Below are positions 1-11,653 of a stretch of DNA of 64,000 nucleotides, piece by piece; position 1 is the stretch's first letter; the number at the start of each line of letters is the position of its first letter. The notes under the pieces were generated by a model, which saw nothing but the letters and a program-made list of their open reading frames with translations, was not told where the DNA came from and did no database searches. The stretch lies in assembly GCF_033118175.1 (NCBI RefSeq), contig NC_083694.1, forward strand, positions 37,471,608-37,535,607, written 5' to 3'. The DNA is from Dama dama. Lineage: Eukaryota > Chordata > Mammalia > Artiodactyla > Cervidae. Made by a program: the position numbers and the translations under genes.

Positions 1-360
1 TAGTTTTACTGAGCTCCTCAGAATTCTGGCTCTGGTGTTGAGCTAGTACATAGCAGGATTAGGTCCAAGTGATTAGCAAAATGAAAAATAGCCTCAACTG
101 AGGTTTTTCAAAGTTGTTCTGTGCTTTTGTCACTAGAGAGAGAAAGCTCATCCGGCCACAGCCCTGAGAGAGTGAGGACAGTGAGAGCCTGCACCTGGCC
201 TCCCCGGGCCCCCTTCTGTGAGATCCTGAGGTTGTACTGTTGATCCTGTAGTACCACTGTGTCTTTCATCCACTTAAGCTTTGTCATTTGGGTCCCGTGA
301 ATTTTCTTTAACGATCCAGCTCTGTTTAACTGCCACTGATAGGGAAGGAGTAATTCCTAG
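1..360. other. Unassigned sequence before first SINE
   Basis: No gene or clear repeat was recognised here. Composition is ordinary for mammalian intergenic DNA, with a short GC-richer patch near 190-215. Confidence 0.4.
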
Positions 361-562
361 GCTTCCCTGGTGGCTTAGATAGTAAAGAGTATGCCTGCAA
401 TGAGGGAGACCCAGCTTCAATCCCTGGGCCGGGAAGATCCCCTGGAGAAGAAAACGGCAGCCCACTCCAGTATTCTTGCCTGGAAAGTCCCATGGATGGA
501 GGAGCCTGGTGGGCTGGGGTCGCAGAGAGTCAGACACGACTGAGCGACTAACACTACTACTA
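361..562 (+). mobile_element. Bov-tA type SINE
   Basis: The tRNA-like head (a degraded GGTTCGATCCC B box near 415-426) is followed by the BovA body (CCCCTGGAGAAG, CCACTCCAGTATTCTTGCC) and the 3' end GACACGACTGAGCGACTAAC. It is close to full length and on the plus strand. No clear target-site duplication was found. Confidence 0.9.
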
Positions 563-574
563 CTTGCTGTAGTG

Positions 575-765
575 ACGCTTGTTATTAACTTTGCAACTTG
601 GGTGATCTATCCAACCTCTCTGGCTGAGGGTTTTAGGCAGTAAAATCAAGAAAGTAGTATTATCTACTATATCCCTCTAACATACTTCTAAGATTCAAAT
701 GAGATATGTGTGAAAGACTGTGATGAAGTTTAAAGCATTATATAAATATTTATTATCTCAATTAT
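575..765 (+). repeat. MIR remnant
   Basis: The order of phrases matches the MIR core and tail: an AACCTCTCTG-type motif, then a run like TTCAAATGAGAT near 695 and an AT-rich end. Divergence is high, as expected for this ancient tRNA-derived SINE. The edges are approximate. Confidence 0.6.
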
Positions 766-769
766 TGTT

Positions 770-1175
770 AAAAAGTACTGCTAGTAGTACTGCGTGTACT
801 TAATCTTAGTGATAGTTGTAATACTCTGAAGTGATTGTAGAATAACTAGCCAAGGCAAGAGTATAGAGACCGCTGGAATTAAGGGGAAGGTCAAGAAAAG
901 GCAGCATTTGAAAAAAAAAATAATGAAAGTCAACTGATAAGTGATACCCTTTGCAAAGCCATTTGTAAAAGCCCGCTCTGAGGAATAATTTCTGTGTAGC
1001 TGATGTGAATTCAGGAAATATACAAGTGCAAATAAGAAAAGTTAAATGAAACTCATTTTTACTAATTAAAATGTACATTGTGGTGACAGTCTATATTAAG
1101 GTAGCAAGCATTTTTCTGTTTTGCCATCATGATTCCTGGTGAGAGAGATCAGTTGTGAGTATCAAATGTTAGAGT
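770..1175. other. Unassigned AT-rich sequence
   Basis: Nothing is recognised here. Open frames on the minus strand are short and lack coding character. Confidence 0.4.
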
Positions 1176-1179
1176 TTGA

Positions 1180-1355
1180 AGGGACTGTAAAGGACATTTG
1201 ATCCATTCGGTTCCTTTACTGTAAAGATGTTTTAAAGATAAGGAAAACTGAGATTCAGACAAGGGGTGAGACTTTTCTGAGATCAGAGGCAAGTTATTAA
1301 CAGAGTTAGGAGCAACACCCAGATGTGATTCTCCATCCCGTGTTCTTTCAGATAC
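1180..1355 (-). repeat. MIR remnant
   Basis: Read on the plus strand this looks like the antisense of MIR: AAGGAAAACTGAGATTCAGAC, a degraded form of the usual AGGAAACTGAGGCACAGA, then a degraded AACAGAGTTAGGA. Edges are approximate. Confidence 0.6.
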
Positions 1356-1388
1356 ACGGTTCGGTAGGTTCAATTAAAGTCCCTTGCA

Positions 1389-2020
1389 GCTGAAAGAGAC
1401 ACGTGCACCCCAATGTTCATTGCAGCACTGTTTATAATAGCCAGGACATGGAAGCAACCTAGATACCCATCAGCAGATGAATGGATAAGGAAGCTGTGGT
1501 ACATATACACCATGGAATATTACTCAGCCATTAAAAAGAATTCATTTGAATCAGTTCTAATGAGATGGACGAAACTGGAGCCCATTATACAGAGTGAAGT
1601 AAGCCAGAAAGATAAAGAACATTACAGCATACTAACACATATATATGGAATTTAGAAAGATGGTAACGATAACCCTATATGCAAAACAGAAAAAGAGACA
1701 CAGATGTACAGAACAGACTTTTGAACTCTGTGGGAGAAGGTGAGGGTGGGATGTTTCGAAAGAACAGCATGTATATTATCTATGGTGAAACAGATCACCA
1801 GCCCAGGTGGGATGCATGAGACAAGTGCTCGAGTCTGGTGCACTGGGAAGACCCAGAGGAATCGGGTGGAGAGGGAGGTGGGAGGGGGGATCGGGATGGG
1901 GAATACGTGTAACTCTATGGCTGATTCATATCAATGTATGACAAAACCCACTGAAATGTAGTGAAGTAATTAGCCTCCAACTAATAAAAAAACAAAATCT
2001 TTTTAAAAAACAAAACCAAA
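1389..2020 (+). mobile_element. 5'-truncated young L1 (L1-BT type), 3' end
   Basis: The fragment begins inside the last 90 codons of ORF2 and runs through the 3' UTR to an A-rich tail near 1985-2020. The tail codes for the end of ORF2 (about 80 residues to the stop at 1653-1655, ending HYSILTHIYGI). The 3' UTR holds the G-rich tract at 1873-1900. It matches the full-length copy at 12.1-19.6 kb, and its GTATATTATCTATGGTG and CATTGATATG-type 3' features put it in the same 3' UTR subfamily. No clear target-site duplication was found. Confidence 0.92.
1413..1655 (+). pseudogene. L1 ORF2 C-terminal fragment
   Basis: This is the last 80 residues of the L1 ORF2 protein, from a conserved IARTWKQPR stretch to the natural stop. 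In a whole element this is the C-terminal region behind the reverse transcriptase and the cysteine-rich segment. The first ATG in frame is internal to ORF2, not a true start. The rest of the gene is absent because of 5' truncation at insertion, so it is a dead fragment. Confidence 0.88.
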
Positions 2021-2349
2021 GGGGGGGAAAAAAAAGAGTAGAGAAGGTCTCTGATAGTAAGGATTTTATAACTTAATGCAGGAAACAGGAAAGAAACCAA
2101 TTATACTAAATGAGATGAGAGAGATCATAAACATATAAGCAATATATCAATACATTTTTGGGAAAACATTTAGAGACAATTTATCCTCTATAGAAAAACT
2201 TCTCATGTGTATATATACAACAATGATCATTTTCAGTGCTTAAAATAACAGGCAAATTTCCTAGGAATCCTCCTGGTATGGTGGCCCAAGGCCCCTTGGG
2301 TAACAAATATAAAGAGGCTGTGGTGCTTGTGGCATCAAAATGGAAATCC
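2021..2349. other. Unassigned AT-rich sequence
   Basis: No gene or confident repeat was seen. There is a poly-A/poly-G patch near 2020-2036 just after the L1 tail. Confidence 0.4.
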
Positions 2350-2790
2350 TTGACATACACACACTATTAATACTACATATAAAGTAGATAACTAGAAGAA
2401 TCTGCTGTATAGCATAAGGAACTCTACTCAATACTCTGTAACAGCAGATAGGGCTTTTCTGGTGCCTCAGGGGTAAAGATTCCCCCTGCCAATGCAGGAG
2501 ACATGAGTTCAATTCCTGGGCTGGGAAGATCCCCTGGAGAGAGAAATAGAAACCCACTCCAGTATTCTTGCCTGGGAAATCCCAGGGCAGAGGAGCCTGG
2601 CAGGCTATATTGTCCATGGGGTTGGAAAAGTTGGAAATGACTTAGTGACTGACCAACAATGGCCTATAGGAGAAAAGATTCTTTTCAAAGGGTGGACATA
2701 TGTATATATATATGTAATGGATTGCCTTTGTGTACACCTGAAAACAACACAACATCGTAAATCAGCTATACTCTAAGTATAAACAAACAA
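2350..2790 (+). mobile_element. Older L1 3' end (L1MA-like), split by a SINE
   Basis: The pieces 2350-2450 and 2661-2790 read in order like an older L1 3' UTR: ACTACATATAAAGTAGATAA, then CTGCTGTATAGCA, then GTACACCTGAAAACAACAC and AAATCAGCTATACTC. The SINE at 2451-2660 sits between them, so the L1 is the older insertion. Confidence 0.75.
2451..2660 (+). mobile_element. Bov-tA type SINE inside L1 3' end
   Basis: Head GGGCTTTTCTGGTGCCTCAG, diverged B box, BovA body (GAAGATCCCCTGGAGAGAG, CCACTCCAGTATTCTTGCC) and end GACTTAGTGACTGACCAACA. It is near full length and interrupts an older L1 3' UTR. Confidence 0.9.
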
Positions 2791-3097
2791 AAAGTGTTTT
2801 TGAAATATACTCTTAAAAAAGATGGAAACCTTGAGAAACAGACTTGAGACAAAGGCTACCTTTGTCCATCTCTGTTGGACATGTTGGAGAACTCCCCAGG
2901 ATGGCGAGATCGTCACCCTGAGGTTGTGTGGAAAGAAGGCACTTGTTTTATCTTGGGACACTTGTTACCTGTTGGTGATCACTGGTTTCCAGGATGGTAC
3001 TGGGATATTTCAATCCCCTCCAGCCTCAAACTCAGGGATTTATCCACACAGTGGGCTGTCATATATAGGCTCTTAAAGAATTGTAGGAAGGAAACTG
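2791..3097. other. Unassigned sequence with two overlapping open frames
   Basis: Plus-strand frames of 84 and 77 codons overlap here (2822-3076 and 2875-3108). Neither is recognised, neither is bounded by convincing splice sites, and two frames open together argue for chance. No repeat was recognised. Confidence 0.35.
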
Positions 3098-3190
3098 ATG
3101 TTTATTGAACTTCTAATGTGGCCAAACGTAGCAGTAGATGCTTTATATGTGTAATCTTATTACTCACAACAAAGCTTGAGATAGAGAGTT
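3098..3190 (-). repeat. MIR fragment
   Basis: The plus strand reads like the MIR antisense start: TTTATTGAACTTCTAATGTGG, then TGCTTTATATGTGTAATCTTAT and CTCACAACAAAGCTTGAG. It is short and diverged. Confidence 0.55.
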
Positions 3191-3369
3191 AGACTTGGTT
3201 TGACTATAATTTCAGCCTTCCTTGAATCCCTCCTTACCATTTGCTCATTTCATGAGTATTTTGTGTGTGATTTCAAAAACCCTCTTTCAGGAAGGGGCTT
3301 CTCTAATTCTTCTTCCTGAGCTAGAACCTTGTTAGGAGCCTTTAGGAACCTCCTCCTTAGCCAGAACCT

Positions 3370-3730
3370 TTCATTAAGAAATTGGAAATGACCCATGTGT
3401 CTATCAATAGATAAATGGCTGAAAAAATTATGAAATACTAGGAACTATTAAGAACAAATACTGACCTGAAAACATGACTATGATATATTTTTAGCAATTT
3501 CAGGTCAATAGCATAGCATGACCTTAATACAAAACTGTGTGTGTGTGTCTAAAATTATACAACAAACTGTTAATCATGGTTTCCTCAAGGAATGAACTTG
3601 GAACAAGTAGGGATAGAGGCAGGCTAAAAGGGTGTTGGAAATGAGAGGAACTACAACACATCTTTTATTTATATTGTATAATTTTCACATGATGAAATTA
3701 TAAGCTTTTAAAAGGATTATGAAAGTCCCT
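3370..3730 (+). mobile_element. Possible old L1 3' fragment
   Basis: The phrase AAATGACCCATGTGTCTATCAATAGATAAATGGCTGA resembles the antisense-free ORF2 tail seen in old mammalian L1s (positions 3384-3422). The rest is too diverged to place. The family is tentative. Confidence 0.4.
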
Positions 3731-4064
3731 TTTATCCTTGTTTTGTTCTATTGGGTTTCAAATTGGAATCATCTATACTCTCATTGTAATAGCAGAGATT
3801 TGGGTGAAATGATTCACTTTTTAACCTTCTTTTATTAGAGCCCTTCCTCAGACGCTGGCGTGACCTGTCAGCCTACTAGCAGATGCATGGTACTGTCTCT
3901 TCAACCCTGCCCTTGGACCAGACTCGGGCACAAGGAGTCATTCTGTGTTTGAATAACTTCCTTCCCTTGTATTTGAGGTTATTTGGTAGATTCTACAGAT
4001 GTATTCAGACAAGAACTGACCTTCAGCATGAATACAACTGAGGCTATTATCTCTGACCTTGGTA
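3731..4064. other. Unassigned sequence
   Basis: No gene, RNA or repeat was recognised in this stretch. Confidence 0.35.
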
Positions 4065-4160
4065 TGTAGGAATTATTATCTCCATCATATGACTGAGGCA
4101 GTTCAGAGAAGTTGAAGAGGGCACTGAAATTAAAGAGTACAAAATTGCGTATATGACTTT
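4065..4160 (-). repeat. MIR fragment
   Basis: AATTATTATCTCCATCATATG, then GACTGAGGCAGTTCAGAGAAG follow the antisense MIR order. Short and diverged. Confidence 0.5.
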
Positions 4161-4504
4161 AATTACCTGCTAGACTGCCAGATGAAAATATGTGGTAAAT
4201 GGATGAAACAAGAGTTAAAGTGAAATAAGTCACACAAAATCTTATTTTTGATCATTTTAATGTGATCATTAAAGTTCTGAGTGATTTTTGTCTGATTTAT
4301 TTTTATGACTATGAAAAAAGGCAGTTGTTAAATACTGTTGGTGATTTGACTCTAAAACCAAAAATTAAGACTAATAATTCCAAAGTGCCTTGGTCAATTT
4401 AATTGAAACTATCATGAGATTTCTATGTTGAGATGTTAAAATTTGCAAGTGCTGATCTGCCTGATTTGATTTCTAAAAGTTCTGGCTCCATCAGTGTGTA
4501 AGGC

Positions 4505-4625
4505 ATATAAGCCTGACAAACCAGTCATTTTACTTCCCTGGTATCCAGTTTTCTGGTCTGTAAATTGAAGTGTTTGAACTAGATAATCATCAAGATTGGC
4601 GTTATTCTGATTCTCTGAAAGTTCT
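4505..4625 (+). repeat. MIR fragment
   Basis: Order of phrases matches the MIR tail: TTTTCTGGTCTGTAAATTGAAG, then AGATAATCATCAAGATTGG and TTCTGATTCTCTG. Edges approximate. Confidence 0.55.
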
Positions 4626-4639
4626 CTTTGGTTCACAGC

Positions 4640-5329
4640 TTACTTACACAGTTAGATAAATTTACTTCTGAGAACTCTTCAGCATATCCTGTTAATATTA
4701 ATGTCAAAATTGCATAAATATCTTAAAATAATAAAGTGGCTTATAAGTAGATTAAATGCTTTCCTGTACTTTATTACTGAGTTCTTATTGAAGTTAACTT
4801 GTCAAGAATTAGTTAAAGCTATGTTTGGTCTAATTTATCTCTACACAAGTATTTCAAAAATATTATATAGCAATCTAAGACTAACATAATGCTTACCCAG
4901 AAAAAAGATAACTTTTAAAAACTATATTTATTTAGATAAAAGAATCAAATTCTTAAATAAAAACTATTGGAAAAACTCTACAGAAAGACCCAAAACTGTG
5001 GAGGAGTATCTTGCTCTTTCCCATATTTAGCATGTGATTGTGCAGGTTCTATGCTGCTCTGAATAATAAAGATTTGGATCTAAGAAGAGTTGCTATACTT
5101 ATTTTATCCAAAGAATATGTCATCTTCATTATCATTATCAGTAAAAATAAAATTGATCTCCTTTATTTGTCCTCCTATGTGGTGAGGCGGTATCTATACA
5201 ATATCAAATTATAGAATAATTGAATTTCAGAACTAAAATGGACTTTAAAGACAATGTATTCAAGCCAGCTCATTTTATTTCATAAAGATCATTCAAATCC
5301 CAGTGATAAGTTTCTTTCTAATATTGAAG
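4640..5329. other. Unassigned AT-rich sequence
   Basis: Very AT-rich, with only chance open frames. No repeat family was recognised. Confidence 0.35.
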
Positions 5330-5900
5330 ACACTCAAAGATAGTTGTATCCACTTACTTTTCTCCTGTTTTATTTATATGTGCATGTATTAATATTCATT
5401 CTATTTAGTATATATTTCTGAGTTTTCACAAATGCATGCAGTCATATCATTACCAATACAACCAAGATACAGAATGGTTTCATCACCCACCAATTCCTTA
5501 TATAGCTCATGTATCAATTCTTCCTCCCATTGTCAACCCCTAGCAACCACTGTGCTCTCTATTACTATAGTTTCAACTTTTCCAGAAAATCAAAGAAATG
5601 GAATCAGACAATATGTAGCCTTTTCAGTCTGGTTCCCCACCCCCCCCCCCCCCGCCCCCCACTTAGCACCAATCATTTTTTGGAGATTTATTTATGTTGT
5701 TGTGTGTATCAGTAAAATACACACTTTTTGTTGCAGAATGGTATTCTATTTTATTGATGTATCATGATCTGTTTATCTAGTCACCTGTTGAAAGACATTT
5801 GCTTTTTCCTAGTTTTTAGTGATTGTTAACAAAGCTGCTATAAACATTTGCAAATAGGTTTTAGTGTGAACATGTTTTTATTTTGGGAGGGACAGGTAAA
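5330..5900 (-). mobile_element. Old L1 (L1M type), 3' portion
   Basis: On the plus strand it reads as the antisense of an L1M 3' end and ORF2 tail: TCAACTTTTCCAGAAAATC, GGAATCAGACAATATGTAGCC, CAGAATGGTATTCTATTTTATTG, ACAAAGCTGCTATAAACATTTG. It carries a poly-C tract at 5640-5660. It appears to be the 3' part of the old L1 that resumes at 8673 after a younger L1 landed in it. Confidence 0.75.
5635..5660. repeat. Poly-C tract
   Basis: A nearly pure run of C, broken by one A (5639) and one G (5654), inside old L1 sequence. Confidence 0.95.
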
Positions 5901-7893
5901 GTCAGTGAGCAAGTAAAGTCAGTAGGCTATTTAAAAAAAATTTTATTGGAGTATAGTTGTTTTATAATATTGTGTTTCAGGTGCATAGCAAAGTGAATCA
6001 GTTATACATATATCCACTCTTCTTAGATTCTTTTCCCATTTAGGTCATTAGAGAGTACTGAATATAGTTCCCTGTGCTATGTGGTAGGTCCTTATTATCT
6101 ATTTTATATTTAGTGCTGTGTTGATGTCAATCCCAATCTCCCTATTTATCCTCCCCCTTTCCTCCTGGTAACCATGTTTGTTTTCTACATCTGTGACTCT
6201 ATTTCTGTTTTGTGAATTAGGTTCATTTGTATCATTTTTTTAAGATTCCACATAAAAATGATATCTTGATATTTGTATTTATCTGTCTGACTTACTTCAC
6301 TCTGTATACCAATCTCTAGGTCCATCTTCGATGCTGCAAATGACATTTCATTCTTTTTTTATGGCTGAATAATATTCCATTGTATATATGGACCACATCT
6401 TCTTTATCCATTCTGCTGTTGATGGGCATTTAAGTTACTTCCATGTCCTGGCTATTCTAAATAGCACTGCAACAAACATTGAGGTGTATGTATCTTCTCA
6501 AATTATGGTTTTCTGTGGGTATTAGCCCAGGGATGGGATTGCTAGGTCATATAATAGCTCTATTTTTAGTTTTTTAAGGAACCTCCATACTGTTCTCCAT
6601 AGAGGCTGTACCAATTTACATTCCCACTAACAGCGTAGGAGGATTCTTTTTTTCCCACACCCTCTCCAGCAGTCATTGTTTGCAGATTTTGTGATAATGG
6701 CCATTTTAACTGATGTGAGGTGATACCTCATTGTAGTTTTGATTTGTATTTCTCTAATAATCAGTGATGTTGAGCATCTTTTCATGTGCTTCTTGGCCAT
6801 CTGTATGGTATGGCTTCTTTGGAGAAATGTCTATTTAGATCTGCCTATTTTTGAATTGCTTTTTAAATTGAGTTGAATGAGCTGTTTGTATATTTTGGAG
6901 GTTAATTCCTTGTTGGTCACTTTGCAAATATTTTCTCCCATTCTGGGTGTTACTATTTTTGATTATGGTTTTATTTGCTATACAAAACCTTTAAGTTTAG
7001 ATTGGTCCCAGTTGTTTATTTTTGTTTTAATTTTCATTACTCTATGGTGGTTCAAAAAATCTTGCTGCAATTTATGTCAGGATTCTGCCTATGTTTTCCT
7101 CTAAGAGTTTATAGTATCAAGTGTTACCTTTAGGCCTTTAATCAATATTTGAGTTTATTTTTGTGTATGGTGTTAGGAAGTGTTCTAATTTCATTCTTTC
7201 ACATGTAACTATCTAGTTTTTCCCACTTATTGAAGAGACTGTCTTTTCTCCATTGTGTATTCTCCTTTGTCATAGATTAAGTGACCGTAGGTGAGTGAGT
7301 TTATTTCTGGAATTTCAATCCTATTCCACTGATCTGTATTTCTGCTTTTGTGTCAGTAACATACTGTCTGGATGACTGTAGTACAGACTGAAGTTAGGGA
7401 GTCTGATTTCCTCTAGCTCCATTTTTCTTTCTCAAGATTGCATTGGCTACTCATGGTCTTTCGTGTTTCCACACAAATTTTAAGATTTGTTTCTAGATTC
7501 GTGAAAAATGCCACTGGCAATTTGATAAGGGTTGCACTGAATCTGTAGATTGTTGGGTAGTATAGTGATTCTGACAATACTGATTCTTCCAGTCCTAGAA
7601 CATGACATATCTTTCCAATTGTTTGTGTCATCTTCAGTTTCTTTCATCAGCCTCATAGTTTTTGGTGTGTTTTGCCTCCTTAGGTAGATTTATTCCTGGG
7701 TATTTTATTTTTCATGTGATGGAAAATGGGATTGTTTAATTTCTCATTCTTGTATTTCATTGTTAGTATAGAGAAAGGCAAGAGATTTCTGTGTATTAAT
7801 TTCATATCCTGCAACTTTACCAAATTCATTGATGAACTCTTAACTGGTAGCATCTTTAGGATTTTCTATGTATAGTATCATGTCATCTGCAAA

Positions 7894-8098
7894 TAATCTT
7901 CCCTTGTAGCTCAGTTGGTAAAGAATCTGTCTGCAATGCAGGAGACCCAAGTTCTATTTCTGGGTTGGGAAGACGTCCTGGAGAAGGAAATGGCAACCCA
8001 CTCCAGTATTCTTGCCTGGAGAATCCATGGACAGAGGAGCCTGGTGGGCTACAGTCCATGGGGTTGCAAGTGTTGGACAAGACTTAGTGACTAAACCA
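7894..8098 (+). mobile_element. Bov-tA type SINE with target-site duplication
   Basis: Head CCTTGTAGCTCAGTTGGTAAAG, BovA body and 3' end GACTTAGTGACTAAACCA. It is flanked by the exact 10-bp duplication CATCTGCAAA at 7884-7893 and 8099-8108. Removing it rejoins the L1 reading across the FADD region, so it inserted into the L1 at 5930-8672. Confidence 0.95.
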
Positions 8099-8318
8099 CA
8101 TCTGCAAACAGTGACAGTTTAACTTCTTTTCCAGTTTGTATTCCTTTTCTTCTCTGTCTTGCCATAGAATTCTAAAACTATGTTGAATAAAAGTGCTAAG
8201 AGTGGACATCCTGTCTTATTCCTGATCTTAGAGGAATAAGCTTTTGATGGTTGAGTATGATGTTAGCTGTGGATTTGTCATATATGACCTTTGTTATGTT
8301 GAAGTAGATTCCATCTTT

Positions 8319-8519
8319 GGGCTTCCCTGGTGACTCAGTAAAGAATCCACCTGCAATGCGGGAGGCCTGGGTTGGGAAGATCCCCTGGACAAGGGCATGG
8401 CAACCCACTCCAGTATTCTTGCCTGAAGAATCCCATGGACAGAAGAGCCTAGAGGGCTACAGTCCGTGAGGTAGCAAAGAGTTGGACATGACTGAGCGAC
8501 TCAACACAGCACAGCACAG
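8319..8519 (+). mobile_element. Bov-tA type SINE
   Basis: GGCTTCCCTGGTGACTCAG head with a shortened B-box region, BovA body and GACATGACTGAGCGACTCAAC end, then CACAG repeats. It interrupts L1 ORF2 sequence. The flanking duplication is too diverged to define exactly. Confidence 0.9.
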
Positions 8520-8848
8520 GTTCCTCTATGCCCACTTTCTGGAGGGTTTGTCTCTTCTTTTTTTAAATCATAAATGGGTATTGAATTTGAATTCAGCTTT
8601 TTCTGTGTCTATCGAGATGGTCATACGGTTTATATTCTTTGTTATGTGGTGTATCACAATGATTTAATAAGATTATCTTTTTATTTGCTTAAGTGTCTTT
8701 TGCAGAGCTCAAGATTTCAATTTTGATGAAATTCAATTTGCCAATTTTCTTCTTTTTTGATCACGCTTTTGTGGCTATATCTAGGAAGTCCTTACCTAAC
8801 CTAATGTCACAAAGATTTTCTCCTTAATTTTCTTCTAGGAGCTTTTTT

Positions 8849-9046
8849 GGGCTTCCCTGGTGGCTCAGCTGGTAAAGAATCTGCTTGTAAGCCAGGAGAC
8901 CTGGGTTTGATCCCTGGGTTGGGAAGATCCCCTGGAGAAGGGAAAGACTACCCAGCCTAGTATTCTGGCCTAGAGAATTCCATGGACTATATAGTCCATA
9001 GGGTCGCAAAGAATTAGACACAACTCAGTGACTTTCACTTTCATTT
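8849..9046 (+). mobile_element. Bov-tA type SINE, first of a tandem pair
   Basis: Head GGGCTTCCCTGGTGGCTCAG, B-box-like GGTTTGATCCC, BovA body and GTGACTTTCACTTTCATTT end. It is followed directly by a second SINE in the same orientation. Confidence 0.92.
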
Positions 9047-9262
9047 ATGATCTTCCCTCGTGGCTCAGTCAGTAAAGAGTCTGCCTGCAATGTGGGAGAC
9101 CTGAATTCAATCCCTGGCTCAGGAAGATTCCCCTAGAGAAGGAAATAGCAACCCACTCCAGTATTCTTGCCTGGAGAATTCTATGGACAGAGGAGCCTAG
9201 TGGGCTACAGTCCATGGGATCACAAAGTCAGGTATGACTGGGTGACTAACACTTTCCGTTTC
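9047..9262 (+). mobile_element. Bov-tA type SINE, second of a tandem pair
   Basis: Head ATCTTCCCTCGTGGCTCAG, BovA body and GACTGGGTGACTAACACTTT end. The pair together lies between AGGAGCTTT (8837-8845) and AGGAACTTT (9263-9271), an 8 of 9 match that may be one shared duplication. Confidence 0.9.
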
Positions 9263-9547
9263 AGGAACTTTATGGTTTTATGTTATGTATTGAAGTCCTT
9301 GATCTTTCTTGAGTTAAATTTTTTATATGATTATGATGTTTTATTTTTCTGGATATGAATGTATAACTTTCCTAGCACTATTTGATTAAAAGACTATTGT
9401 TTCTTCAGTGAATTGACTTTTACCTTTGTCAAAGTCAGTTGACTTTATATGTGTGGTTCTATATCTGAACCTTTTCTTCTCTTCCATTCATCTAAGTGTC
9501 TGCTCTTTTGTCAGTAACACATTATCTTTCTTATTGTAGTTTTGTAG

Positions 9548-9739
9548 CAGGATTTCTCAGTCTCATTGCTATTGATATTTTAGTCCGGGTAATTTTGTTG
9601 TAGAGGTTATCATAGGCTATTTAGCAGTATGGTTGGCCTCTACTTTCCAGACATCCCCTGAATCATGACAATAAAAAAAATCCCCAGACATGGCTGAAAT
9701 GAACTAAGGGAAAATATCATCTCTGGTTGAGAACCACTG
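9548..9739 (+). mobile_element. MER5A-like hAT transposon remnant
   Basis: The left end CAGGATTTCTCAGTCTC and the right end GGTTGAGAACCACTG fit the terminal inverted repeats of the non-autonomous hAT-Charlie element MER5A. The interior TTAGCAGTATGGTTGGCCTC and CCCCAGACATGGCTGAAATG also fit. It is inserted in old L1 sequence. The 8-bp flanks are too diverged to show a duplication. Confidence 0.8.
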
Positions 9740-11653
9740 ATTTATATGGTAAATCTTGAAAATCATACGGTTTGCTTCTTTTTTCTAAACTATGTTGGCC
9801 ATTCTAGTTCCTTTGCTTTCTCACATAAATTTTAGGGTTAGTTTGTTGATTTCCACAGGAAATCCTGCTAGAATTCTGATTGGGATTATATTGAATCTGT
9901 GCATCAGTCCAGGAAGAAGGGACATCATAACAATATTGAGTCTTCCAATCCATAAACACAGTATATCTCCACATTTATTTAGGTCTCCTTTGATCTTGTT
10001 TTCATTAATGCTGAGTTGTTTTCAGCACAGAGTATATTGGTGTATGTAGATATGTGTGTTTGTATCAAATATACATTTCCTAAGTATTTCATTTTTATGC
10101 TATTATAAATAGCACTTTTTAAAAATTCTAGTCACTCTTTGCTACTATTAAGAAATATAGTTGACTTTATATATTAATCTTATATTCTGTAACCTTGCTA
10201 AACTTGTTAGTTCTAAGAGTTTTTCTCATAGGTTCATTGGGATTTTCTCCATAGACAAATAATTTTATTTCCTCCTTTCCAATCTCTGTGTTTTTTCAAT
10301 TCCTTCTCTTGCTTTATTGTGCTAGTTAGGTAGGGCGACAGCTGTTATTGTTGTCTTGGTGTCAATACTAGGGAAACAGTCATTATTTCTCCAGAAAGTA
10401 ACATTAGTGGTATATTTTTCTGTAGCTGCCTTTTTCAGATTAACAAAGCTTTCTTTCTCTTTTGGTAGTGATGCTGAGAGTTTTTAACATGCTGGACGTT
10501 GAGTTCAGTTAAATATTTTCCTGCCTCTATTGAGATGATTGTACAGTTTTTCTTTTAAGTCTGTTATGATGAATTATACTGGAGTGATTTTCAAAAGTTG
10601 AAACATTTTTGCATTTCTGTGATAAACCTCTCTTGCTCATAGTATATAATTCTTCTATGCTCCTGGAATTGATAAAATCTGTTGAACTTTTGTGTCCATA
10701 TTCAGGAGGGATATTGTTTTATAATTTTACTCTCTTGTAATATCTTTGTCTAGTTTTGGTATCAGGCTAACACTGGGCTCATAAAATGAATTTGAAAGTT
10801 GTTCCTTCCTATTCTGTTTTCAGAAAGAAATGATATAGATTTGGTACTTCTCCCTCATATGCTTGGTTGAGTTTAATTATGGCCTGTATTATTCTTTGTT
10901 GAAACTTTTTAAACTTTGTATTCCACTTCTTTAGTAGAATATTCAGTTTACTTATCTCCTCCTGAGTGATTCTTGGTAGTTTGCCTTTCAAGAATTCATT
11001 CCATTTCATTTAAGTTGTTGAACGGAAGCACTTAAAGTTGTCTGGAGTGTTTCCTTAATCACTTTAGTGTTGGTAGTATCTATTGCGATGCCTACTCCTT
11101 CATTCTTGATATCAATAATTTGTGTTTTCTCTTTGTTTCTAGCTCAGTCAGTCTGGCTAGAGGTTTATGAATTATTTTTATCTTTAGATAAAATTGGTTT
11201 TTATAAATGTTCTTTATTCTGTATTTTCAGTATTTTTTATGCTTTTAATTGTATTCCTTTCTGTTCAATTTGTATTTAATTTGCTCTTATTTTTCTAGTT
11301 TCTTAAGATGGAAGCTTAGAATTAGAGGCCTTTCTTATTTTTCAATATAAACACTTATACCACTTATAACTTTTCCTGTGAACATTCTTTAGTTGCATCT
11401 CCCTGTCCAGAAATATTTGATATGTGATATTTTCATATTTGTGTAGTTTTAAATACTTTATACATTTATACATTCTCTTGAGACTTCCACTTTGACCAAG
11501 GAGTGAGTTGTAAGGATGTGGTTTAGCTTCCAAAAATTGGGAAATTTTCAAATATCTTTACTTTTTTAGATTTAATTCCATTATGGTCAGAGCACACTCT
11601 GTGTGCTCTCTAGTAGTCTTCTCAGTTGACTATTATTTGTGCATTGTCCAGAA

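Larger units (their letters stand above)
5930..8672 (-). mobile_element. L1 (L1MA-like), 5'-truncated
   Basis: The plus strand begins with the antisense of an L1 3' UTR (TTTATTGGAGTATAGTTG at 5943) and continues through the antisense of the ORF2 C-terminal half and part of the reverse transcriptase (ACCTCATTGTAGTTTTGATTTG, TCATGTCATCTGCAAA, TTTGTTATGTGGTGTATCAC). Stops are frequent in every frame, so it is long dead. Two SINEs (7894-8098 and 8319-8519) have landed inside it. It sits within the older L1 at 5330-5900 and 8673 onward. Subfamily tentative. Confidence 0.8.

Noticed and set aside
361..562. tRNA gene-like heads with B-box sequence here and in many other places
   Set aside because: They belong to tRNA-derived SINEs: each is followed by a BovA body and lacks a foldable mature tRNA.
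1740..1961. 73-codon frame in an L1 3' UTR, with similar frames at 12163-12387 and 28076-28330
   Set aside because: The same open stretch recurs because it is L1 3' UTR sequence, not because it is a gene.
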